Source: Pseudopyrenochaeta lycopersici (Eukaryota > Ascomycota > Dothideomycetes > Pleosporales > Pseudopyrenochaetaceae). From it: a stretch of 64,000 bases of DNA. The notes under the pieces were generated by a model, which saw nothing but the letters and a program-made list of their open reading frames with translations, had not been told where the DNA came from and did not search any database. Position numbers and translations under genes: made by a program. Numbering within the stretch: the stretch's first letter is position 1; each line of letters opens with the position of its first letter. Positions 34,501 to 45,257 of the stretch are shown here, piece by piece. The stretch spans positions 1 through 64,000 of the forward strand of contig NHZP01000020.1 in assembly GCA_003313425.1 (NCBI GenBank). The letters run 5' to 3'.

Positions 34501-37500
34501 TAAGACTAAAAGGTATTACTATATACTTATAGTAGCTGTAGCGTGTTCTAAACGCAGTCTTCTATTCTTTACCTTCCTTTATATAAATAAGGTTATACGC
34601 TCCTCTTAAGTCTAATACTATAAAGACTTTCGTAAAGGCTAGTTAATCCTGTAATTCTGCTATATTTAGTAAAGGGTATTAATTCTTTATTATAATATTA
34701 TTAAGCTTTTAATAGTTAACGCATAATCTTAGCTTCCTATTTTTCTTTAGTATAAATAGTATAGGGTATCCTGCTAGTAACTGTAATTCCCTAATAAATC
34801 CCTTTTTTAAGTTTATCTTAATATATTCGCGCAGGGTCTTAAGTTCTTTTTCTAATAAACTGTAAATTAGGCTAAAAGTTAGTTACTTTCCTTCCTATAG
34901 CATAATTTTATAATCCTAAGGTTAATACTTAGGTAATACTTTTATAGTTATCTCTTCCTAAAAGAGTAACTTATATTCTTTATACTTATTAGGGATTACT
35001 AGAGTTGCGCTTTACTTCTTAACTCTAGCTTGTTAGTCTAAGGGCCTCCTATTAGTACCTACTAAGTTAGACTCTTATATCTTAAGGCTGTTCTTATTTA
35101 AAGTAAGGATCCTAATCGTTATCTTCTTATCTACCTAGGTACTCAGCCGCAGTGTAGGCTTGCTCGTGGTTACGTCTATTCTATAGTATTTAAACGAGAA
35201 CTTTTTCCTTTTCTAATCTATATCTAGACTATATTCTCTTAACTATAGGAGTCCTAGTATTATATTATGCTGTAATAGTCTAAAGACGTCTAGGTCGATC
35301 GTTTCCCTATGGTTCTAGATAATAAGTTGCACGCTCTGTACCTTGTGTGTGATTATAGACTCTAATAGTATTAGTTGTCTATTAGCGACTATTAATAGAT
35401 ATAGTACTAATTTTAACGATAGAATAAGGCTAGCTTATTCTATCGCTCGCGCAGAAATATAGCTCTGTTATGCTCTAGAATCTACTAGTACCTTTATCTA
35501 GCTTCTATTAAGCTTAATATTTAGCTTAAAGAGTTCTTATATGCCTGTTGCGTATAGGGTTTACAGTTCTTACCTATTAGTAGGCGTGACCCTAAAAAAG
35601 GCTCCTCCTAATACCTATTTAGTGTCTTAATATCTTTATACTTAAGGTAATCTAAGTTAAGGCACGTTTGCTATTATCGCTAATTATATTCTTTATTAAA
35701 GACTAGCTACATCGCTATAGTAGCTGCAGGGTTGTTATTTCCTAGGAAGTAGAGGATAGTCCTCTTATTTTATAGGTAGTTATCGTATTTAACTTTAGGA
35801 TAATTATACTATTAGTATTTATATTAGTAAAATAAGTAAGAGAAGTATCCCTGTTCTGTTTTACTTAAATAATAGATTACGCATAGGTCTGTAGTATAAA
35901 AGGACTAGTAGACGATACTATGTTGCTTATTACGTAGATTTATTAAGTAGTCTAGTACTAGTTTCTGTAGTCCTTTGCGTATAGTATATAGGGTCTAAGC
36001 TGCCTTAGCGTGCTTATATATTTCTTAGGCTTCTTCTTCTGTAAGATGCTAGAGAGGGTTAATATTCTCTTTATTATCCTCCTAATGTATTTATTATTTA
36101 AGCTGCGTATAAATATCTTACTTCTTACTATCTGTAAGTACGATTTTACTGTAGGAGTTAACCTAAAGATACCCTTATTATACAGGGTTCTTAGTATTTA
36201 GTATATAGAAAGCGTCTTCTTATATTAGCAGTAGCATTATTTAGCGTTATAGTATATATTTAGGGGTCTTAACTACTAAGAGTTCTAGTACCTATATTTA
36301 TCTAGCTTGTTAAAGTTTCTATAGTACGTCCCTAACGCTTACAGGTTACCACACTTCTTTAGCTTTCTCTGCCTACTCTTATATTACCTTTATATAATAT
36401 TTAGAGTAATAGTAATATTCCCGCAACATGTCTTGCATTACTTATTTAGCTAGAATAATTATACTTATTCTTTATTTTATAGCTGCTTCCTACTCTTCTA
36501 GGGTTAACGCGTTAATATATTATACTTTATACATATATTACGCGTATAGTTAGCAGTTAAGTTTTATAATATCTTTTTCCGCCTCTATAGGCGTTAATAG
36601 CCTTAGGGTTCCTAGTTAATATTATTTCTAGAAGTTTTCTTTTTTCTATTCCTTAGTTAAGAGTACTATAGTATTATTAAGGTCTTCCTTAGTATCTTTA
36701 TAGACTAGAGATAAGGAGTTACTACTCTCTTCTTTCTTATTACTATACTAGGTTCCTAGAATCCCTTTCTTAGTAGGTTCTAGAAGAGGTAGCTACAGCG
36801 TCTCTGCGTCTTAAGCCTCTTCCTCTTAAGTTATAACAACTTCCTATATTTTATTATTACTATTTTCTTCTTTTACTACTATTATATTAATCTAGGGAGT
36901 TACCTTATTCTTACTCTTATAGTTTTTAGCTATATAGCCTTTCTTATTATAGTTAAAGCAGGTTATTTCTTTTTTCTTCCCGCCCTTACCTAATTTCTCC
37001 TTATTAAGATTATCTAGATGTATTACCTTAGGGCCCCCTAACAGGTACTATCTAGGCACTCCTTATAGTTAATACTAATGTTGTAGGCAACTATTATTTA
37101 GCTTATTGCGATAATCCTTCTAAGGTTTCTTATCTCCTTTTATTTATCCTAGTAGCTATCTTCTAAGTCGTATATAGAGCTTATAGAGCTCTACATCTAG
37201 TTAGATAGTTTTATTAATTAAGTCGTCTAGTGTTACTATACCTATGCTAGAGCGCATTAGTTTAGTTTAGACGTCTGCTTTTAGGCCTTATTTATATATA
37301 GTTTTTAGGGTGTTATTATTCTAATTAGTTTGTCTGGCGTAACCTAAAAACTTATTAGCGTAATTAGCTACAGACTAGGTTTATTATATATTTTAGATTT
37401 TGCGTTCCGCGATAGTAGTCTTATTTAGCAGCCTAAACGCTTGTCGCATGCGTATCTTAAATTCTCCCGTGTCCTTAAACATTTTAATTAGTTCCTCTAG

Positions 37501-37772
37501 TTTAGTCCCTTCGGCCAGGTACTTAACTAGGTAGAGCTTTACCTATTTAGCAGCTTCGCCCCTTATATAGCTTGTTATAAGTACTGCTTAGTTGTCGTCG
37601 TCTATAGTAGTCGCATTAAACTTAAAGAATAGGTTAAACTAGAGTAACTAGTCTTTAAGCTTAAATTAATCTCTATAGAAGAGGTCTGGTTTAGCGACAG
37701 CGTTGCCTAGCCTAGTAGCATAATAGTAGGTAGTTTCTATCTTAGTGTTACTTATCTTAAGAGTGTTTAAAG
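31514..37772 (-). pseudogene. Gypsy B gag-pol and 3' non-coding region, destroyed by RIP
   Basis: It is colinear with element A on the other strand. Gag starts near 37700 and its zinc knuckle lies at about 36900-36970 (CFNYNKKGYIAK). The protease is near 35400. RT and RNase H cover about 34950-33600, with the active-site motif at 34415-34426 reading YLNN. Integrase covers about 33500-32650 and keeps SDRDK near 33065-33080; the chromodomain is at about 32400-32200. The last 690 bp (31514-32200) are non-coding and contain the intact version of the site where the pogo-type element entered A. Short open frames at 31587-31811 (minus strand) and 36010-36201 (plus strand) are chance. Confidence 0.9.
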
Positions 37773-38161
37773 TGTAAAGAATCTTAATAGCTATTAGTAA
37801 GGATAGCTAATAAGATTATAAGGTTAGTTCTCCAGGATAGAGTAAGGGACTAGATAGAAGGGGGTTTAATACTAAGATAGTAAGAGGGCGCTTCTGTAAA
37901 GAGTACTAAGGGTTAAGAATAATTAGTATTACTATTACTATACTGTAGAGTATAATATTAAGTTAAACATAATAAGCTATAAGGGTTTATTGCTGTGATC
38001 TATATATATAGGAGTTATGCGTGTTGCTTAGTGTGCTCAGTGTGCTTAGTGTTACTAATCAAACTGATCAACTGAGCACGTCACGTGACTTCGGTTGTTG
38101 GTCTAATACCTGTGAGGTCCAGTTGGGGCCACTGGGGCAGGGTCCCGGCAGGATCGTAACA
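37773..38161 (-). repeat. 5' LTR of element B
   Basis: The LTR is 389 bp. The outer (right) part keeps TpG and CpA (GTTGGGGCCACTGGGGCAGG); the inner (left) part is converted. Confidence 0.93.
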
Positions 38162-38166
38162 ATAGA

Positions 38167-38338
38167 GAAGAAGAAGAAAATATAGAAGATAAAAGTACTA
38201 CTAGTATTACTAGTTATAATAGTAGTAATAGCTTTAGTAGTAATATTAGTAATAATAGTAATAATAGTAATAAAAGTAAAAATAGTAAAAGTAGTAGAAA
38301 TAGTAGTACTAGTCTTAATAGTATTAATATAGAATAGA
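38167..38338 (+). pseudogene. hAT transposase C-terminal fragment, Ser/Asn-rich tail
   Basis: It continues the frame broken at 30065: EENIEDKSTTSITSYNSS and a Ser/Asn-rich run up to a TAG at 38336-38338. It matches the tail of the transposase at 25130-25690 (VEDKSTTSITSFN), which shows the two halves were one gene before B inserted. Confidence 0.75.
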
Positions 38339-38571
38339 TTTTTAGATATTTAGATATTTATATAAGTAGTAGTATATATACTACTTCCTTAAAGAACTTA
38401 ATTAGTAAATAATTAAAAATCTACTAAAACTATACTTTAAAACTAGGTTTATAATACTTATAGTACTTTATTAGAGTTACTACTTTTTTAGTAGTAGTAA
38501 TTACTATTACTATTATTAGTAAATAATAGAGTTTTAGTAGTAGTATAATATATAATATAATATATTAAATA

Positions 38572-38685
38572 GTTAAGGTTATTAAGGTTGTTAAGGTTGT
38601 TAAGGTTGTTAAGGTTGTGAAGGTTGTGAAGGTTGTGAAGGTTGTAAAGGTTGTGAAGGTTGTGAAGGTTATTAAGGTAGTTAAG
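38572..38685 (+). repeat. 9-bp minisatellite
   Basis: About 12 tandem units of AAGGTTGTT or AAGGTTGTG, with single-base variants (ATT and GTA endings), lie in the hAT element past the transposase stop. TpG is intact in most units although the surroundings have lost it. Confidence 0.9.
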
Positions 38686-39091
38686 AACCTTAGAAACTTT
38701 AAAAAATATAATAACTTAAGGTTATTAGTTTCCTAGTAATAGTAAATATTTTATAGCCTAGTAATAGTAATTACTATAAAGAATTAACGTTACTTTTAAG
38801 AACTAAGTACTAAAACTAGAAACTTCTATACTAATAGTATAAGTTTGTACTATTAAATATTACTATATATCTATACTACAGATTATATAAGCGTTTAAGC
38901 TTTATTCTATTTTTAGAATTAGTAATTACTAAGTAATAGTAATTACTATTACTATAAGCAATTAGTAATAGTAATTACTATTACTATTACAAAAATTCTA
39001 AATAGTAATTACTAATTACTAAGTAATAGTAATTACTAACAGTACCCAGTAATAGTAATTACTATTACTTAGTAAAACGGCAACCCTGAAT

Positions 39092-39764
39092 AGGCTACTA
39101 CAGCCCTTTAGTATAACTAAATAAAGAGACTATAACTACTAGGCAGTTCCTTACTAACACTAATAATTAACTAAAATCTAATACTATACTACTTCTAAAT
39201 TATTTCTTAATTAATTATAGCTATTCTTATTTCTATTTTCTATTATCTTATTCTTATTTATCTTCTTTCTTATTCTACTACTAAGTTAGCTTCTACTTAT
39301 CTTATAGGAAGTCTTAATTTATTATAGTAAGATAATAAGGATATAGCCTTAATAGAGCTAGTCCCTGTTAACTCTTAGCTCTAAAAAAAATATAGAGGGG
39401 GTAGCTATAACAGCGCTATCCCTCTTAAAAGTTCTAAAGGCTAGCTGTAATAGCACTATCTCTCTTAAAGGTTTTATAGGGTTAAATAGGCACCCAGCTC
39501 TTTCTAGGTAATCTTATAATCTCTATATTATAATATAGCGCTCTTATATTTATATTTTTAATATTAATAGTTTAATACTATATAAGCTCTTTCTACTCTT
39601 ATTAGCTATAGCCTAACTAGAACAGACTATTATACCTTTTAAGCTTTACTATTATTTATAGAGTTAATAAGGTAGTTTAGTATAATCTTATAGTTCTAGT
39701 ATTATAAATAAGAGGTAATATTAGAATTAAATGTGCGTAAATAACAGGAGCAGCCCTGCCTATG
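39092..39764 (-). pseudogene. Gag-like remnant, upstream part, then short unique sequence
   Basis: From 39092 to about 39400 the reverse strand continues the gag-like protein of 27250-28643. Two direct copies of a roughly 35-bp sequence (about 39393-39470, sharing CTATCYCTCTTAAARG) follow. The last 35 bp before element G (GGAGCAGCCCTGCC) look unmutated and may be host sequence, joining 55878 in the pre-insertion state. Confidence 0.4.
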
Positions 39765-40140
39765 TGTAAGGCAGTCAACACGCACAGTTGGGACAGTCTT
39801 AGTTAAAGAAACTCAATTTAAAAGGAAATGGACAAAATAGCAGATACCTCTCACCTTCGGGGGAGAGGTGCTGCCTATATACATGAGCTAGAGCAGGCTA
39901 GTCCCGATCCAGTTACCTAGCTTGGTGAAAGGTAAGAGGTAACAGTTACCTTTCACCTGCGTCAAGTAACTTGGCAGGATCGTTACCTTTCACCTGCGTC
40001 TAGTAACTTGGCAGGATCGTTACCTTTCACCTGCGTCTAGTAACTTGGCAGGATCGTTACCTTTCACCTGCGTCTAGTAACTTGGAAGGATTGAACCCTT
40101 TCACCTGCGTCTAGTAACCTGAAAGGATTAAACCCTAACA
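39765..40140 (-). repeat. 3' LTR of element G
   Basis: The LTR is 376 bp and contains five 37-bp tandem units. The outer (left) end keeps TpG and CpA (CAGTCAACACGCACAGTTGGG). Confidence 0.92.
39948..40132. repeat. 37-bp tandem repeats in LTR, five units
   Basis: Each unit contains CCTTTCACCTGCGTCTAGTAA, shown here up to that block, and ends in CTTGGCAGGATCGTT or a variant. The same array has four units in 55539-55877 and three in each LTR of H. The units are contiguous, with no spacers. Confidence 0.92.
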
Positions 40141-40560
40141 CGACCCCCCCCTTCAAAATAGTGAGGGCCTCTAAACTGAGAGACAAAAATTTAAGATAAA
40201 ACATAAGAAAACCGTTCACTACTGAGTCCCTCTAACTCAGTGAATCCGGCAATAGGCTTTATATAGCGCTGCGCATGTCTAAACAGTTTCCTATACAAAA
40301 TTGCTAAGCTCTAAGGTGTTTTCTAACACTTCTACCCCGCGACGCGAAAACAGAACCTAAAGACCTTCGTACGATACATATGGGAGCAACCTAGGTCCCT
40401 AGACGTGGCGCGCAAAGCGAGGCGCACTGCGCAGAGTGAGGGCGAAGGCGAGTAATCTTGAGGCTATAGATGCGCGAATTGAGGCTGGAGGCGCGCAAAT
40501 CGAGGCAAATTGAGGCGCGCCAACTTGAGCAAAACTGTTTAGATACCTTTGTCGCCGCTG
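40141..40560 (-). other. Element G 3' non-coding region
   Basis: It lies between pol and the 3' LTR and includes short repeats of a GCGCGCAAATTGAGG type (about 40470-40530). The counterpart in H is 52230-52670. No gene. The short plus-strand frame at 52273-52482 in H is a product of these repeats. Confidence 0.7.
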
Positions 40561-43500
40561 AGATACTCTTCTGCAGCTAGCCTATCCTTGTTAAGTGGTG
40601 ACTAATTTGGAGGCATGCGACAAGTAGGTAGCTTAGGCTTATCAGGCTGTCGCCAATGAAACAGATAAGCGTTGTAGTTGTCAGGGTACTCAGTTGCCGG
40701 GTGCCAGGTGGGTTTCAGGTATCCAGTCCATTTAATTAGGTACTGCTACTTACGCTTTCAGCGGCTTTTAACGCTAGTTTACTAGTAATTAAGAAAATTG
40801 TTAATAAGCTACTCGTCTTAAACCTCGCCGTTAGGATTAATTACCTTAATAGCTACTAGCTAAGCTAGCGCTTAATCTAGAAGCCCTTTTAAGGGCGCAG
40901 GCTAAAGAAGCTTAGGGTAAAACACAGGAAAAACTCTGCTGCCTAACATGTCTAGTAGAAGGTCCAATTAATACGCCTAGCTGTTATGCACGACTCTCGT
41001 AACGCTGTAAGGCCCTGCCTACTTAAAGTCTAGCTTCTTTAATTCCCGTTTAGTAGACTAATTTATTATATTAACTATAACTTAGTCTCTAACAGTATAC
41101 TTTAGCACTAATTAGTAAGAGGTGTTAGCGTAGTAAGCTTATTCTTATTAAGCCTATAGCATTTATTCTTATAAATAAGTGACTAGGTCCGCGTAAGTGT
41201 TTATAAGCTTGTCTGCCTAGATTTTATTACTAGCTGCGGCGCTACTAAGCTTTTTATTATAGTTTTCCCCTAGGTGTATACTACTGTGAGGGTAATATCT
41301 AAGATCTGCAAAGAATAGCGTTATGCCTGTAGAGGCGTTAACTGTATCATTAGCCTAAAACTTAGTAACGTAAAGCTAGGCAGCCTAGTTAGTTTACGCG
41401 TAGTTAATATACTAATAAAGATAAATTTCTAAGGCTTAATTTGCCTACTTAGTCTACCCGTCTGATTCAGGGTAATAGGCTGTTAACAAGCGCTGTTAGA
41501 TACGCAGTCGCTTACAGACCCGCCTCTAAAACTAACTAACAAAATTTAAACCGTAGTTAGAGACAATACTAAGGGGAATACCATACAATTTAAAGACCTC
41601 TATAAAGCACCTAGCAGCTTTAGCTATAGTATAGCTATACGTAGGGAAAAAATACCGTCTTTTTGTAAGGCGGTTTATAATAATAAGGATATTCTTAAAA
41701 GTACAGCTATCTAGCTAAGAGGCAGGTAAATCTTAAATAAAATTAACTAAAATTTCTGTCTAGCGTCTATAAGGCACTAGTAGTGGCTATAAGTAACTAT
41801 ACTTACCGTCCTAAGGGCTTTTTATTTAGTAATAAGTAGCGCACGCGTTGTAATACCGTTTAATTAACAGGTGCATCTTTAGCTAGTAATACTGTAAGTA
41901 CATAAGGAAGAACGTGTTACGAGGGCCCTTATAACTAGTAATTTAATAGTTGTAATACAACTCTATAATACGTTAGCGTAACTATAGGTTAGGAGGCACG
42001 TAAAGCCTAGTCTTGTCTATCTACAGGCGTTAGGAAGCTCCTTCACCTGTACTTAACAGGTCTACAGCAAAGAAATAGTAGCTATTCTTATAAAACTATA
42101 ATAGTAATTTAGTAGTTTCTATGTTAATAGCTTTAAAGGCCTTTTTAGCTATAGCGTCGTTAGCGTACGCAGTGTCTAGGATTTCTTCTGTTAACTAATA
42201 GTTGTCCTCGTAACAGGGTAGTAAAGGATCTATTATACTGTCAATAGGCGTAGGATTATTATTATTATTATTAAATTTTATAAGAAAGTCTGTTTCACAA
42301 GCGCAGGTAAAGTAAAATTATACTACCTTAGCTTATTCCTAAGACATTTAGTCCAAGAACTTAGGTTAACTAAGGGCTAAGGCGCGCAAGGCTGTTATAA
42401 CTGCTAGTTATATACCTAGGGAGAGCACTTAGGGTCTAAGAATAGCAGCCCGTATACCGTAATAAGAGTCTTCTGCGTCTATTAGAGTATCTTAAGGTTA
42501 ACAGCTTAAAGCGTCTGCTTTACCGTTAGTTTCCCTAAGGGTATAGATAATCTTAAAGTTAAACTAGCTAAGAAATAAAGACTACTATACTTACTATTAG
42601 CTAAGTTTTTTAGTTATTATAAACTATTCTAAGTTCTTATAGTCTATTATTACCTGTATTAGTTAAGAAGAGCCTATAAGTTTAGGCTCCTATTCCTTAA
42701 ATACCTGTATAATTACTATAAGTTTAAGATTATAGATATTATAGTTATACTCTACTAGGGAGTGTTTCTTTAAAAAGAAAGTAATAGGTTATAGGACGTC
42801 CTTATTATTATATTACTTTATAACCCCGCCTAATACCTATCTTAACGTATTAGTAAAGATATAGATTTGCTTAGCAGGATTAAAATACTTTAATACTACG
42901 CCTACACGAAATACTGCTTTAAGAGCCTTAAAAGCTTTTACTTCCTCCTCCTCTTATATAATTAGCTTATAATAAACCTTCTTATAGGCAGGTTTATTAG
43001 AATTACTACTTTTCTTTTCTATAATAGTAGCCTTAATAAGGCGTGTAAGCGGTAACGCTATCTTTAAGTAGCCTTTAATAAAGCGCTGGGAGAAGCTAGT
43101 ATACCTAAGGAAAGCGAGCACATCTTAGGCAGTCTTTAGTATTTCCTATTACTGTATAGCTTTAATCTTCTCTAAGTTAATTTTAATACCTTTATTTATA
43201 ATTATTATACTTAGGAACTTAATATAGTCTATATAAAATTCTAATTTACGCGGGTCTATATAGAACCCTTTTTCCTTAAGGCGCGTAAGTACCTTTTTTA
43301 CATGCGCTATATAAGCTTCTACTAATTCTAAGAAAACTAAGATATTATCTAGATAAGCAGTATAAAACTTATTAAGGTACTTAAAAAGAGCGCTATTAAT
43401 TACTCTTTAAAACGTAGCTAGAGCATTACAGAGGCTTATAGGCATCACGCGGTATTAATAAGTGCCCTAACGCGTAGAGAAAGTAGTAAGCTACTCTAAA

Positions 43501-44950
43501 CCAGGCTTCATGCGAATTTAATAAAAAGCGTGCACGATATTAAATTTAGAAAAAATAACAGCTTTATTAAGCTTAGCTAAAGTCTCGCAGAAGAAAGGAA
43601 TTAGGTATTAATCTTTAACAGAGGCTTTGTTAAGGTCTTAATAATCTACGCAGACTTAGATACTACTGCTAAGTTTAGTAATAATAAGTAAGTTATTTTG
43701 TGCAGTAGAAGGTCCCTAGAAGATAAAATCCTAGGCCTCTATCTCCTAAACATATTACTTAATAGCTTTAAACTGTTTACTAGAAAATAGTCTTACTTAA
43801 TAATTAGGCACCTTAGCTCCTAGCTTAAGCTTAATCTTATAGTTATATTCTAAGTAATCTAAGAGCTTAGCCGCAGCTGCTTTATTAAACACAGGAATAA
43901 TTAAGGCATATTCCTTAAGCAGGTGCAGAGGCAGGATATCTTTTAATAAGACTTCCTTAGGAGGGTTAAAGAACTTATTATAGTCCTTTTATACTGCTAC
44001 GCGACAGATTTTCTATAACGCTCCTAGTAGTAAGCAACGAACTATTATAAATAGAGAGTAGTTTTTTTGTTTAGTAAACGCCTAAATAGCTCTTAGTAAG
44101 ACAACCTTAATACCTACTGCAGGTTTAGTTTACTAATGTAGTACTTAGTATTTGTTGTCTAGCTTTGCTAGGGCTACAGTATCTAACTTTACCTGTTGTT
44201 AGCTAGTCTTACCTTTATTCCTGCTATCTGTAGAGGAACTAGGCTGTGTAGAGGCGTTAGGCGTAGCTCGCTCGCAAATAACTTATAGTGTATATAAGTA
44301 TTACTAGTATTCTATTTAGTAGTATGCGTTAAAGAATTTAATCGTACCCTAATAGTAATTAAAGCGTAGTACGTGTAGTTTCCTCTAGCAGAATCCTAAT
44401 ACTAAGTTAAAGGCCCTACACTAGTTAAGAATATAGGCAGAAGTGTGCTTAAAGTAGGAATTAATTTTTATATAGAATTTAACCCTATAAGTAATAGATT
44501 CTAAAGTAACGCTTTTGTATCCTTTATATATAATAGGCGTAATAAGAGGAATTAGTTAGAACCTCTAGGTAAGCTAGAGGAACTGCTGTAAGATAAAGTT
44601 TGCATCTACTCTATTATCTACTAATATCTAGGTAACGTAGGGGGCGTTTTCTCGTTATCTAATTATACTTAAGAAAGCGAACTAGTCTAGGCTGTCTAGA
44701 CACAGCTTATCTTTTTAGACAGCCTACGTGCGTTATAGGAGTGCCTGCGCTACAGGCTTATGTATGCCGCCCTAGTAAGTAGCAGCCAGCGCGGTTTCTT
44801 AAGACTAATTATTAACCCTAGACAAAGGACTTTTATCTAGGGTTACTCTTCCCCTAAATAAATAACATCCTTAGCTTTGTTACTGTTACTATTAGAGGCT
44901 TCTTCGTAGTTAGAGTTACCAGTCTCTAGGCTTACGTGCACGTAACAATT
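40561..44950 (-). pseudogene. Gypsy G pol (protease to integrase), destroyed by RIP
   Basis: It is colinear with H on the other strand. The protease lies near 44600, with its DSG motif altered as in H. The RT motif at 43344-43355 reads YLDN. The integrase lies at about 42100-41000. The upstream gag part continues at 52981 after H. RIP-type stops throughout. Confidence 0.88.
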
Positions 44951-44955
44951 AGTAG

Positions 44956-45257
44956 TGTCAGGGTTCAATCCTTTCAGGTTACTAGACGCAGGTGAAAGGG
45001 TTCAATCCTTCCAAGTTACTAGACGCAGGTGAAAGGTAACGATCCTGCCAAGTTACTAGACGCAGGTGAAAGGTAACTGTTACCTCTTACCTTTTACCAA
45101 GCTAGGTAACTGGATCAGGACTAGCCTGCTCTAGCTTATGTATATAGGCAGCACCTCTCCCCTGAAGGTGAGAGGTATCTGCTATTTTGTCCATTTCCTT
45201 TTAAATTGAGTTTCTTTAACTAAGACCGTCCTAACTGTGCGTATTAACTGCCTTACA
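44956..45257 (+). repeat. 5' LTR of element H
   Basis: The LTR is 302 bp with three 37-bp units. It starts TGTCAGGGTTC (outer, unmutated) and ends GTATTAACTGCCTTACA (inner, mutated). Confidence 0.93.

Larger units (their letters stand above)
30066..38161 (-). mobile_element. Ty3/Gypsy retrotransposon B, same family as A
   Basis: It has 389-bp LTRs at 37773-38161 (5') and 30066-31513 (3', enlarged by a 1051-bp hAT insertion and its 8-bp duplication). A 5-bp duplication ATAGA flanks it (30061-30065 and 38162-38166). Own length without the insertion is 7037 bp, identical to A. It is inserted in the hAT transposase frame, which continues on both sides. Confidence 0.93.
28644..39091 (+). mobile_element. 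hAT-type DNA transposon (2347 bp of own sequence) split by Gypsy B
   Basis: The ends are CAGGGTTGCCGTTTT and AAAACGGCAACCCTG, flanked by a perfect 8-bp duplication AATAGGCT (28636-28643 and 39092-39099). An 8-bp duplication is the hAT hallmark. It holds a minus-strand second ORF (28945-29743) and a plus-strand transposase C-terminus interrupted by Gypsy B. Subterminal zones are full of AGTAATTACT-type palindromes. It is inserted in a gag-like gene. Confidence 0.92.

Noticed and set aside
36010..36201. Hydrophobic 63-codon frame on the plus strand
   Set aside because: It lies antisense to the ruined pol of element B. The hydrophobic composition follows from AT-richness.
39948..40132. 37-bp repeats resembling a CRISPR array
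   Set aside because: The units are directly adjacent with no spacers, lie inside LTRs, and the organism is a fungus. They are a minisatellite.
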